DNA of 27,588 bases. Source: RGIG1828 sp045541875 (GTDB lineage Bacteria; Bacillota; Clostridia; UMGS1810). Within the stretch, counting starts at the first letter, position 1. The number at the start of each line of letters is the position of its first letter. The translations under genes were made by a program, and so were the position numbers. The notes below the pieces were generated by a model. That model was not told where the DNA came from. It did no database searches and worked only from the letters and a program-made list of their open reading frames with translations. Below are positions 16,169 to 24,700 of this stretch, in pieces. The DNA is taken from the NCBI GenBank assembly GCA_045541875.1, contig JAZQJX010000061.1, positions 1 to 27,588 on the forward strand, read 5' to 3'.

Positions 16169-19100
16169 ATGAAAAAAGTCATAAGTTTATTTTTGGTTTT
16201 TGCACTTTGCATTGGAATGATATCAAGTGTGAGTGCATCAACAACAGATGAAAAAATTGAACTTGCAGAAACAATCAAAACACCTTTTACAAACATTGTC
16301 GGAAATCCCTCAACATATACAACTGTTGACGGAACTGATTTTAACAAGAAATCAGGTCAGTATAACGACTGGTACGGATTCGGAAGTGATTCTGCATCGG
16401 TATCCCGTGCATTTGCAGAAGGCAGAAGCGGAGAAGCCGGAGATTACGCTCATAGTGTTTCTGCAAAAAGCATCAGTGAATTAAATACTGCAGCACACTC
16501 ATATGAAAATACAAAAACGATATATGTACGTATGGGAGATACTTTTTACAATATGGCAGGCACAAACGAAATTGTGACTGAATTTGATATAAAACCTCAT
16601 ACAGAAAAAGATATCATTGCTATGAACTATCTCCAGACATGGATTGCCGGCAATACTCCTATAACAAGTTATGCACTTTTCGGAAGTAACGGAAAAATTG
16701 GCGGAACATCCTATGAATATGATGCAGGAAAATGGTATCATTTAAAACTATCTCTCAATCCCACAACTTCAAAGTGGAATGTGTGGGTTACCGATGAAAA
16801 TGGCATAACTTCAAAAATTGTGGACAATGCTTCGCGTGCAGGAACAGTTCCATATCTTGAAAACAAATTCTTCTTCCTTTCACTCATTCAGCCTTCAGGC
16901 AAAGAGGAAGGGGAAACACCCGCAGGCTACACTCTTGATAATCTCAAGTTCTATATGGAAGAGTTACTTGAAGATTCCATAATCCTGCCTGTAGAAAATG
17001 AAGTGATTGTTGCAGAGGGCACAAAATTTTCGGCAAATGTTGGGGGATGTGAAAAGGTAGAATTCCTTATGAATGGTGAAGTATTCCATACATTCACTTC
17101 ACCTGACAGCGTAAATTACTATACCTATTCTGTAACAGCATCCAATCTTGATATGGAAGACGGAGAAAACATCTTCAGTGTTAGAAAAACTGTTGACTCC
17201 GTGGCATCTGTAGTACTTACTAAAAAGGTGCGTAAGGAAATCGTATCAGACGGAACAATTGAACTTGCAGAGCCTACCAGAACACCTTTTACAAACATTG
17301 TCGGAACTCCCTCAACATATACAACTGTTGACGGAACGGACTTCAACAGAAAATCAGCTCAGTATAATGATTATTATGGTTTTGGAAGCGGTACCGGGGT
17401 TACAAAATCTTATGTTGAAGGAAGAAGTGGCGAAGCAACCGACCTTGCACATCAGATGGTTATGAACAGCGTTGCGGAAGCAAACACAGCAACACACGGA
17501 TGGGAAGCAACCAAGGTTATATATACAAGATTTGGTGACACATTCTATAATATGGCAGGCGAAAAAAATATCACCGCTGAATTTGACATCAAACCCCACA
17601 CAGAAAAAGACATTGTTGTTATGTATTTCCTCCAGACATGGATGGCGGGAAATACACCTGCACAAAGTTATGCACTTTTCGGAAGTGACGGTAAAGTTGG
17701 CGGAACATCCTATGAATATGACGCAGGAAAATGGTATCACTTCAAACTTTCTCTCAATCCTGTAACTACCAAGTGGAATGTGTGGATTACAGATGAAAAT
17801 GAAGTGACTTCAAAAATTGTGGACAATGCTCCGCGTGTTGGTGCAGTACCTTATATGGAAGACAAATTCTTCACACTTTCACTCATTCAGCCCTCAGGCA
17901 AAGCTGAAGGGGAAACACCTGCAGGCTACACTCTTGACAACCTCAAATTCTATATGGAAGAAGAATCATCCGAAGATTCCATACTCCTTCCCGAAAAAAA
18001 TGCCGTAGTCACCGAAGATTCCATAGAATTCTCTGCAACTGCAAGCGGTTGTGACAAAGTTGAATTTCTTATGAACGGTGAAGTTTTCCAGACTTTCCAG
18101 TCTCCCGACAACACAAAATGCTATGAATATTCCATTATTATGAAAGACCTTGAAATGAATCTTGGAAGCAACACATTCAGCGTGAGAAAAACTGTTGGCA
18201 ACACAACCTACATAACTATGTCTGAAAATGTTTACAAAACCGGCGATTATGTTTCGAAAATCCAGCTCTATAAAGCTCCCGATGTACAGGATAGCGCATA
18301 TATGGGAAAAGACAGCACAACTGATTTCTATTGGTATCCAAACCGTATATACACAAATCCTGTAAAGACAAGAAACGAATTCTATTACGGACGCTCCGAG
18401 GCAAGTGATGTATCACTTGATATTGAGACCGGTCCATCAGGAAACATAAATGATACTGCAGCTCATTATTATTTCACAGGAACAAACAAATTTGCAGGGC
18501 TTAACCGCGAAAATCTGTTTGTATATCTCAGTTCAGCAGTTCCTGCATTAAATGCACTTGGCGGAACACTTAACATCAGTCTTGACATAAAAACAGATAC
18601 TGCAGAAGATGCAATTTCACTTCATGGTATACCCACATGGAACAACCTCTGGACATCAGGTATTGAGTCAACATATATAATTGCAGGAAACGGTCCTGAT
18701 GGAAAACCCTACATTTCTCTTCCCGGTGACACTGCCGATAACAGAAAAATTTACTCCATTGAAGTGGGTACATGGTATCACCTTGATCTGAAACTTGATA
18801 TGGAAAACAAAATCTACAATGTATGGATCAGCGATGTTGTAGGAAATTCAACAAGCGGAACAGTTTCATATATAAACAAAAAACACATTGTCGTAGATGA
18901 TGATGTTTCAAGACGTTCATCACTTGATGCTGACTATAAGAGAATTGCTCTTGCACTTTCTCAGGTCAGCGAAAGAACAGAAGGAACAAAAGCAGGTTTC
19001 TGGTTTGACAACTGGCAGATGTACCGTACAAAGAGTCTTCCTGTATTGACAGTTGAAGATGATTCTGAAAATGCGGTCATTACAATGGACAAGGCATATG

Positions 19101-19591
19101 ATGCATTAAATGCCGACGTTGTTGAACTCAAAATAAACGGATCATCTGTTGCACTTTCAGACAGCGACATTTCCTATCAGGACAAAGTTCTTACTGTAAA
19201 AATCCCTGCAAATGCACCAAGCGGAGCGAATGTTGAGGTTATAATCACAGAAGAAGCAAAAATTGATGAAGTTCCTGTAGGTGCAAAATATGTTGCAAAA
19301 TTCACAATAATCGGAGATGAACTTTCAATTTGCGAAATAGACACATCAGATGCTGAAAGTATTTCTGCTAAATTGGCAAACGGAACAGGAAAAGATGTTT
19401 CAGGCACAACATTATACTTTGCAACATATAACTCTGATAAAGAGCTCACAGATATTGTTTGCATTCCTTATGTGACAATAAAAGAAAACATCAACATCAT
19501 CGGAACAAAAATTGCAGCAGGTGCGGATGAAACCGTAAAAGTATTTATATGGGATGGTATTAAACCACTTTGTGTAAATGGGGAAAAATAA
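16169..19591 (+). CDS. Secreted protein with tandem LamG-like and Ig-like modules
   Basis: The 1140-residue protein has a signal peptide of about 23 residues. Two nearly identical units of 334 residues follow (about 31-364 and 365-698), each a LamG-like jellyroll followed by an Ig-like domain (KVEFLMNGEVF). A diverged third LamG-like module (about 700-955) has GTWYHLDLKLDMENKIYNVW and AGFWFDNWQMY. The C-terminal part (about 955-1140) ends in a module with VKVFIWDGIKPLC, a tail seen on many clostridial secreted glycan-active proteins. The signature GxWYHxKLSLNPxTxKWNVW recurs in every unit and in the preceding protein. AGGAGG lies before the ATG. It is the last gene of the surface operon, followed by a hairpin. 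It has no recognised catalytic domain, so a multivalent glycan-binding or adhesion role is inferred. Confidence 0.75.
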   Translation: MKKVISLFLVFALCIGMISSVSASTTDEKIELAETIKTPFTNIVGNPSTYTTVDGTDFNKKSGQYNDWYGFGSDSASVSRAFAEGRSGEAGDYAHSVSAKSISELNTAAHSYENTKTIYVRMGDTFYNMAGTNEIVTEFDIKPHTEKDIIAMNYLQTWIAGNTPITSYALFGSNGKIGGTSYEYDAGKWYHLKLSLNPTTSKWNVWVTDENGITSKIVDNASRAGTVPYLENKFFFLSLIQPSGKEEGETPAGYTLDNLKFYMEELLEDSIILPVENEVIVAEGTKFSANVGGCEKVEFLMNGEVFHTFTSPDSVNYYTYSVTASNLDMEDGENIFSVRKTVDSVASVVLTKKVRKEIVSDGTIELAEPTRTPFTNIVGTPSTYTTVDGTDFNRKSAQYNDYYGFGSGTGVTKSYVEGRSGEATDLAHQMVMNSVAEANTATHGWEATKVIYTRFGDTFYNMAGEKNITAEFDIKPHTEKDIVVMYFLQTWMAGNTPAQSYALFGSDGKVGGTSYEYDAGKWYHFKLSLNPVTTKWNVWITDENEVTSKIVDNAPRVGAVPYMEDKFFTLSLIQPSGKAEGETPAGYTLDNLKFYMEEESSEDSILLPEKNAVVTEDSIEFSATASGCDKVEFLMNGEVFQTFQSPDNTKCYEYSIIMKDLEMNLGSNTFSVRKTVGNTTYITMSENVYKTGDYVSKIQLYKAPDVQDSAYMGKDSTTDFYWYPNRIYTNPVKTRNEFYYGRSEASDVSLDIETGPSGNINDTAAHYYFTGTNKFAGLNRENLFVYLSSAVPALNALGGTLNISLDIKTDTAEDAISLHGIPTWNNLWTSGIESTYIIAGNGPDGKPYISLPGDTADNRKIYSIEVGTWYHLDLKLDMENKIYNVWISDVVGNSTSGTVSYINKKHIVVDDDVSRRSSLDADYKRIALALSQVSERTEGTKAGFWFDNWQMYRTKSLPVLTVEDDSENAVITMDKAYDALNADVVELKINGSSVALSDSDISYQDKVLTVKIPANAPSGANVEVIITEEAKIDEVPVGAKYVAKFTIIGDELSICEIDTSDAESISAKLANGTGKDVSGTTLYFATYNSDKELTDIVCIPYVTIKENINIIGTKIAAGADETVKVFIWDGIKPLCVNGEK
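16259..18262 (+). repeat. ~1 kb intragenic tandem duplication (two copies)
   Basis: Copy 1 (16259-17260) and copy 2 (17261-18262) start with the same run GAACTTGCAG, and then share ACACCTTTTACAAACATTGTCGGAA. They stay in register at 1002 bases, drifting to 999 in the middle through a codon-sized indel. Near-identical blocks include 16671-16760 against 17670-17759, while other parts have diverged. This indicates a fairly recent in-frame duplication of one LamG-Ig unit. Confidence 0.9.
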
Positions 19592-19616
19592 TCAGCAAAA
19601 TGTGAATTGAAATTTT

Positions 19617-19649
19617 CAAAAGGGATGTAAAATTTTTGCATCCCTTTTG
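19617..19649 (+). terminator. Hairpin terminator closing the surface operon
   Basis: CAAAAGGGATGTA (19617-19629) pairs with TGCATCCCTTTTG (19637-19649), with one G:U pair and a 7-nt loop. The T-rich part lies inside the right arm (TTTT), and only a short T-rich stretch follows, so termination may be partial. It lies between the stop at 19591 and the next ribosome site at 19657. Confidence 0.65.
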
Positions 19650-19670
19650 TCTTTAAAGAGGAGACAAACT

Positions 19671-20735
19671 ATGTTAAATAATATACTGTATCATGCGAGA
19701 AAAACAGAAGTCCCCGAAAACTTTATGAGTGAACTTAAAATATATCTTGATTATGTTGAAAAAAACCCAGATGTGAAAGAAGCACTCGAAGAATATTATA
19801 AACTCTTGTACGATGGAGAGGCGATTTTCCCAATTTTAAAGGTGCAGGATCTGCCGCTGTGTGAAAAATCCGAAAAGGCATATCCTGGTTTTTTCTCAAC
19901 GGTTATATTCTTGAAAGCCGCAGAGCATTTTGAAAAATATCTGCATGAAAACGGATTTGATAAACTTTCCTACGATTTTATGGATACATACTATAAAAAC
20001 ATAAGGCGTTTTATGGAAATGAACCATGTCCGTGACAATACCTATGCACTTGTCAGACTCGGATATTGTCTCTATGGCTATTCAAAACCTTTTGTCCTCA
20101 GAATCGGCAGATTGGCATATGAACTCAGGCAGTTTGATGCAACAGTTTTCAATGTGTTTAAAGATGAATGCGGCAAAATGGTTTTCATAAAGAATCCCGA
20201 AACTGAGATAAATGACATAGGATATCCGATGACAGAAGGGCATACAACAGATTATAAAGAGGGTTTATGCTTTGATGGTGAAGGAAATGTTTCTCAAAGC
20301 ATAAGAAATTGCGAAAATCTTACACCCGTAATCTGTCCCGGTGATTACTTTGTAACCATCCATATTCCCGGAGAGGGAAAACTTGACCTGGAAGAAGTTC
20401 AAAAATCAATATCAGACAGTAGAGAAATTTTAAAAATCGTTTTCAAGGACTACAAACCAAAACTTTATATGTGTACATCATGGCTTTTGAGTCCTCAGCT
20501 TAAAAGGATTTTGAAAGAGGGTTCAAACATCCTGAAATTTGCTGATCTTTTTGAAAGTGTAATGGGGCTTCCGTCTCCCAATCCGCTCTATGAGCATATA
20601 TTCAAAGTTCCTGTGTGCGATGTGTCAGAACTCAAGCCGAAAAATGCGTTTCAGGAGGGGATTTTGCAGATTTACAAAGATGGATATGAGCTTCACAGCG
20701 GAATAGGAATATTAAAATCCGAATCGGTTTTCTAA
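19671..20735 (+). CDS. Predicted GNAT-like acyltransferase (NAT_N / GNAT_C domains)
   Basis: The protein is 354 residues when started at ATG 19671, which has AGAGGAG at 19657-19663. A TTG at 19647 in the same frame lies inside the terminator hairpin and is rejected. The N-terminal helical half (about 1-135) contains the motif DLPLCEKSEKAYPG, and the C-terminal half (about 135-354) is alpha/beta. The pattern fits the two-domain clostridial family called N-acyltransferase N-terminal plus GNAT-like C-terminal, which often lies in glycan-use loci. The substrate is unknown. It precedes an SGNH deacetylase-type esterase by 27 bases, so an acylation/deacylation pair is possible. A truncated relative lies at 24332-24700. 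There is no signal peptide, so it is cytoplasmic. Confidence 0.6.
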   Translation: MLNNILYHARKTEVPENFMSELKIYLDYVEKNPDVKEALEEYYKLLYDGEAIFPILKVQDLPLCEKSEKAYPGFFSTVIFLKAAEHFEKYLHENGFDKLSYDFMDTYYKNIRRFMEMNHVRDNTYALVRLGYCLYGYSKPFVLRIGRLAYELRQFDATVFNVFKDECGKMVFIKNPETEINDIGYPMTEGHTTDYKEGLCFDGEGNVSQSIRNCENLTPVICPGDYFVTIHIPGEGKLDLEEVQKSISDSREILKIVFKDYKPKLYMCTSWLLSPQLKRILKEGSNILKFADLFESVMGLPSPNPLYEHIFKVPVCDVSELKPKNAFQEGILQIYKDGYELHSGIGILKSESVF

Positions 20736-20762
20736 AAGTAATAAAACAAAAGGTGCATAATT

Positions 20763-21809
20763 ATGAATATAAACAAAATTTTTTCATCACATATGGTTTT
20801 TGCAAAGGGTCTTCCTGTAAGAATATACGGAGAGGGAAAGGGAAAAGTAACCGTAAATTTTGCGGGCAAATCAAAAACTCTAATGTCAGAAGAAGATGTG
20901 TGGCAGATTGAATTTGAACCAATGGAATATGGCGGACCGTATTCTATGGAAGTGATTTTTGAAAATGAAACAAAAGTTCTGGAAGACATACACATCGGAG
21001 AAGTTTTCCTTTTTGCGGGACAATCAAATATGCAATTCAAAATGAAAGAGTCAAACACTCCTTCTAATATGTATGAATCAAACGAAAATCTCCGTATGTT
21101 TTCAACAGACAGAATAGTTAATCCTGATCGTTTTTCGTCAGATGACGGATGGGTTATATGCAAAAAAGATGAGGTTCCCGATTGGTCTGCAATAGGCTAT
21201 CTTACAGCAAATGAGATTTCAAAAACAAAAAATATAGCTGTCGGAATTGTAGTTTGCTATCAGGGTGCGTCAACAATTGAAAGTTGGGTTCCGAAGGGAA
21301 CATTTGAAAATATGGGAATTAATATTCCTTTGGATGAAAAGTATTCTGATCACACAAATGAAAACTACAGCATATATAACGGGGATGGCTTCTTGTATTC
21401 ATATGCATTTTCACAGGTTTGTCCGTTCTCTTTTACATCAGCCATATGGTATCAGGGAGAAAGTGATACAACGGAAGCAGAAGGACATGTATATTGTGAT
21501 GAATTATCTGCTCTTATAAATATCTGGAGGCGAGATTTACAAAACAAAAAACTTCCCTTTGTCGTTGTTCAGATTGCTGATAATGCGAACAGAGGCGGTA
21601 TAGGGTGGTCCCTTGTTCAGAAGGCACAGGTCGAAATCAGCGAAAGACTTCCGAATGTAAAGACCGTTATTTCAAAAGATGTGTGCGAAAATGATGATAT
21701 TCATCCTAAAACTAAAGATAAACTTTCAAAAAGAATATCAGAAACTTTATTAACAACTATCAATATCGTTGACAAAGAATATACTGACAGTAATAAAATG
21801 GGCAATTGA
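20763..21809 (+). CDS. SGNH-fold carbohydrate esterase, sialate O-acetylesterase type
   Basis: The 348-residue protein has a short N-terminal beta domain (about 1-75) followed by the SASA/SGNH hydrolase domain. The nucleophile is S88 in FAGQSNMQF, the oxyanion and neighbouring block is WYQGESD at 229-235, and the catalytic Asp and His are D311 and H314 in DDIHPK. All four SGNH blocks are present, so it should be active. Members remove O-acetyl groups from sialic acids or from xylan- and pectin-type sugars. It has no signal peptide and should act inside the cell on imported oligosaccharides. It is shorter than two-domain bacterial sialate esterases (about 500-650 residues). The preceding acyltransferase gene and the following GH4 gene suggest one transcript. 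AAAGGTG is the ribosome site. Confidence 0.82.
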   Translation: MNINKIFSSHMVFAKGLPVRIYGEGKGKVTVNFAGKSKTLMSEEDVWQIEFEPMEYGGPYSMEVIFENETKVLEDIHIGEVFLFAGQSNMQFKMKESNTPSNMYESNENLRMFSTDRIVNPDRFSSDDGWVICKKDEVPDWSAIGYLTANEISKTKNIAVGIVVCYQGASTIESWVPKGTFENMGINIPLDEKYSDHTNENYSIYNGDGFLYSYAFSQVCPFSFTSAIWYQGESDTTEAEGHVYCDELSALINIWRRDLQNKKLPFVVVQIADNANRGGIGWSLVQKAQVEISERLPNVKTVISKDVCENDDIHPKTKDKLSKRISETLLTTINIVDKEYTDSNKMGN

Positions 21810-21879
21810 CTTGAAAAATTTAAAAGGAATTGACGTATATATAAACAGAATTTTAGAATTGTTACAGGGAGATGTAAAA

Positions 21880-23277
21880 ATGATAGAATATAAAGAGGGA
21901 AAAGCAACAAATGTAAAGATAGCATACATAGGCGGAGGCTCAAGAGGTTGGGCGTGGGGGCTTATGAGTGATCTTGTGTCAAATAAAGATGTCAGCGGAA
22001 AAGTGTTCCTTTATGACATTGATTTTGATGCAGCAAAGAAAAATGAGACAATCGGCAACAAATTCAACCTTGCAGATGGTGCAAATTCGGAGTGGAATTA
22101 TTACGCTGTAGAAACAATAGATGAAGCACTTAATGATGCCGATTTTGTTATAATTTCAATTATGCCCGGAACACTTGATGAAATGTATTCAGATGTTCAT
22201 ACACCGGAAAAATACGGAATATATCAGCCCGTTGGCGATACAACAGGTCCGGGTGGAATTATTCGTGCAATGAGATGTCTGCCCATGTTTGAATATATCG
22301 GAGAAAAAATAAAGGGAAACTGCCCTGATGCATGGGTTATAAATTATACTAACCCTATGACCCTCTGCATAAAGACACTCTACAGAGTGTTCCCTGAAAT
22401 CAAGGCTTTCGGTTGTTGCCACGAGGTATTTGGAACTCAAAAACTTCTTTGTAGGGTTGTTGAGGAAGAACTGGGCATAAAAGATGTTAAAAGGGATGAA
22501 ATAAAGGTTAATCCTGTATCCGTAAATCATTTTACATGGCTGACAGAGGCTACATATAAAAATATTGATCTTTTTCCGCTGTACAGAAAGTTCTGTGAAA
22601 AACATAAGGATGGCTATACCGTGGACGGAGGACCTGTTGACTCAAACTGGGCAAACAGCGTTCATTATACTGAAGAAAAAGTTAAAATGGATTTATTCCG
22701 CACATACGGATATATAGCCGCAGCAGGTGACAGACATCTTTCGGAGTTCTGCGAGGGAAAATGGTATCTTGAAAGCCCCGAAAGAGTAAAAGAAATGAAA
22801 TTTGCCCTCACGACGGTTGATTTCAGAAAGGACGAACTCAAAGAACGTCTTGCAAGAGCAGAACGTCTTGCATCCGGAGAGGAAGAAGTGAAAATTGATA
22901 CTACCGGGGAAGAGGGTGTAAATCAGATTAAAGCCCTTTTAGGACTTTGTGACCTGGTTACAAACGTAAATATCCCAAATATGGGACAAATCCCGAATCT
23001 TCCCGTAGGAGCGATAGTTGAAACAAATGCCGTTTTCAGAGCAAATTCTTTGAAACCTGTGTTTGCAGGAGAAATTCCTCCTTCAATATATCCGCTCATA
23101 TCAAGAATTTGCGGTCAGCAGGAAGTGCTGTCTCGCGCAATTGCTGAAAGAAACAAGGAAAGCATATTCGGAGTATTTTTGAATGATCCGCTTGTGACTT
23201 GCAGCGTGGATGAGGCGAGAAATTTGTTTGATGAGATGTGCGAAAATACCAAAAAATATCTCACAATGTATAAATGA
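21880..23277 (+). CDS. GH4 NAD- and metal-dependent glycosidase
   Basis: GH4 enzymes cleave glycosides by an oxidation-elimination route using NAD+ and Mn2+. The reading frame is open from 21769, but ATG at 21880 with GGGAGATG just upstream gives the usual N-terminus of 465 residues. The NAD loop is GGGS at 18-21. Further family marks are TGPGGIIRA, NPMT at 158-161, the metal-site cysteine region GCCHE (C179/C180, H181) and H217 in VSVNHF. The block AAGDRHLSEFCEG recalls the alpha-galacturonidase/alpha-glucuronidase (LplD-like) branch more than the phospho-glycosidase branch, but this subfamily call is tentative. A uronidase would fit a locus built around uronic acids. It is cytoplasmic, 70 bases after the esterase and 15 before the GH43 gene. 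Confidence 0.85.
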   Translation: MIEYKEGKATNVKIAYIGGGSRGWAWGLMSDLVSNKDVSGKVFLYDIDFDAAKKNETIGNKFNLADGANSEWNYYAVETIDEALNDADFVIISIMPGTLDEMYSDVHTPEKYGIYQPVGDTTGPGGIIRAMRCLPMFEYIGEKIKGNCPDAWVINYTNPMTLCIKTLYRVFPEIKAFGCCHEVFGTQKLLCRVVEEELGIKDVKRDEIKVNPVSVNHFTWLTEATYKNIDLFPLYRKFCEKHKDGYTVDGGPVDSNWANSVHYTEEKVKMDLFRTYGYIAAAGDRHLSEFCEGKWYLESPERVKEMKFALTTVDFRKDELKERLARAERLASGEEEVKIDTTGEEGVNQIKALLGLCDLVTNVNIPNMGQIPNLPVGAIVETNAVFRANSLKPVFAGEIPPSIYPLISRICGQQEVLSRAIAERNKESIFGVFLNDPLVTCSVDEARNLFDEMCENTKKYLTMYK

Positions 23278-23292
23278 TTTTGAGGGGGATTT

Positions 23293-24213
23293 ATGAAAAG
23301 AGAAGATATAAGAATCAGAGATCCGTTTGTCCTTGCATATGACAATGTGTACTATATGTATGCATCTGCAGATACAAGCATAAAAAGCGAAAATGACCGC
23401 ATCCGGGAAAAGTCTGAATTGGCACTTTTGGTATATAAAAGCAATGATATGGAGAACTGGAGTGAGCCTGAAGTCGTTTTTTCATATATTCCTTCGGACA
23501 CTTCTCCATTAAAATGTGATTTGTGGGCACCTGAAGTTCATTTCTATAACGGCAGATTTTATGCATTTCTATCGTTTCGCAATAGTTCTATGAAACGTGG
23601 AACGTATGTTGCACAAAGCAACACTCCTGACGGTGAATTTAAACTTTTGAACGATTTCCCTGTAACTCCTTTTGAAAAAAGCTGTATAGACGGAACTTTA
23701 TATGTTGAAGACGGTATTCCGTATGTGATTTATTCTCATGACTGGCCCGATTGCTGTAATGAGGAAACCGACATTTGTGTCGGCGAGATTTGTGCAAGAC
23801 GGCTGACAGATGATTTAAAAGAAGGAATAGGTGATGCATTCAGACTTTTTGCATCTGATGAGTCAGAAGTTGTAAAAAAATCTCCCAATCATCTTGAGTG
23901 GGAGGGTGAAAACTATGTGAGATGTGGTTCTGACGGCCCATTTGTCGTAAAAAGAGAAGATGGCAAACTTCTTGTTTTCTGGTCGCCGATGCTTGATGAA
24001 ACCTATGTAGTGATGTGCGCCGTGTCAGAAAGTGGAAAACTTAAAGGACCATGGAAGCATATTACAGAACCTATCTTTTCAGATAATGGCGGACATCCGA
24101 TGGTCTTTGAAGACTTCGACGGAAAAACAATAATGTGCATACATCAGCCTGAAAAATGGTTTGACGAGAGAATGCATTATTTTCATATTGACATAAACAA
24201 AATGAGTATATAA
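23293..24213 (+). CDS. GH43-type five-bladed beta-propeller glycosidase
   Basis: The 306-residue protein is a single catalytic domain without a signal peptide. The base is D10 in IRDPFV, WAPEVH follows at about 75-80, and the pKa-modulating Asp is D133 in CIDGTLYVEDG. At the place where GH43 enzymes normally carry the general-acid Glu, the sequence is GSDGPFVV with D214. A TDGPF version of this block is, to my knowledge, common in one GH43-like subgroup with few characterised members. Family members are arabinofuranosidases, xylosidases or galactosidases, so the substrate cannot be assigned. GAGGGGG precedes the ATG. It is the last gene of the 19671-24213 unit. Confidence 0.75.
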   Translation: MKREDIRIRDPFVLAYDNVYYMYASADTSIKSENDRIREKSELALLVYKSNDMENWSEPEVVFSYIPSDTSPLKCDLWAPEVHFYNGRFYAFLSFRNSSMKRGTYVAQSNTPDGEFKLLNDFPVTPFEKSCIDGTLYVEDGIPYVIYSHDWPDCCNEETDICVGEICARRLTDDLKEGIGDAFRLFASDESEVVKKSPNHLEWEGENYVRCGSDGPFVVKREDGKLLVFWSPMLDETYVVMCAVSESGKLKGPWKHITEPIFSDNGGHPMVFEDFDGKTIMCIHQPEKWFDERMHYFHIDINKMSI

Positions 24214-24270
24214 AGAAAAATCTTTGAATTTATAATATGTTTGTAACTCTACAAGAGAGATGTAAGTACT

Positions 24271-24311
24271 ATGGCAAAATCATAATTATCAATCTGAATT
24301 GTTCTGAAAAA
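24271..24311 (+). pseudogene. Relic of the 5' end of the GH42-like gene
   Basis: ATGGCAAAATCA at 24271 and the leader GAGATGTAAG before it copy the leader and start of the gene at 25114 (MAKSKIINLN), with a one-base loss and a TAA immediately after four codons. About 48 bases are clearly alike. The match then fades, so this is a degraded duplicate of the gene start, not a functional gene. Confidence 0.65.
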
Positions 24312-24331
24312 CAAATCAATAGGAGGCTAAT

Positions 24332-24700
24332 ATGCTTGGCAGACTCAAAATATCAAATGAAATTCTTGCAAAATACGAAAAAGCGGCAAATGAAACTTTT
24401 GATTGTAAATTTGTCAATAAGGAACGGGTTCTGAATATCGCAAAAGAGGCAAAACTTTGCGATGAAAACATAAAACTCATTTCCGATTTTATGGATTTTG
24501 CTGATGATGACATAAAGCGATTTATATGGTTGTTTTATTATCTGCAGTTTGAATCCGATGAAGATTTTTCAGACAATCATTGGGCACTTGATGATATTCC
24601 TATGCCTGACAGGTCGGAAAAACCTTTTCCGGGATGCATAAAATCGGTAACATATCTTTTGTCCGTTGAAAATCTGAAAAAGTGGGTTTCTGACAGATGA
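24332..24700 (+). pseudogene. Truncated acyltransferase N-terminal domain (NAT_N-like)
   Basis: The frame encodes 122 residues with a good ribosome site (AGGAGG at 24321-24326). Its end, DIPMPDRSEKPFPG then VTYLLSVENLKKW, resembles DLPLCEKSEKAYPG and the following helix of the complete gene at 19671-20735. It stops where that protein would continue for about 230 more residues, and no C-terminal GNAT-like half follows in any frame. It is therefore probably the stump of a paralogue. A functional stand-alone N-terminal domain is possible, since the frame and ribosome site are intact. Confidence 0.55.

Noticed and set aside
16259..18262. Direct repeats as a CRISPR or integrated element
   Set aside because: The period is about 1 kb, in frame and wholly coding, with no short repeat-spacer pattern.
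19647..19670. Upstream TTG start for the acyltransferase gene
   Set aside because: It lies within the terminator hairpin and would include the ribosome site AGAGGAG in the coding sequence; ATG at 19671 is preferred.
21769..21879. N-terminal extension of the GH4 gene overlapping the esterase
   Set aside because: The TTG start has no ribosome site and the extra 37 residues precede a normal GH4 N-terminus; ATG at 21880 has GGGAGATG upstream.
24188..24216. TTGACA followed by TATA-like sequence at the end of the GH43 gene as a promoter
   Set aside because: Spacing of the best -10 candidates is 13-15 bases, too short, and it lies in coding sequence; kept only as a weak possibility.
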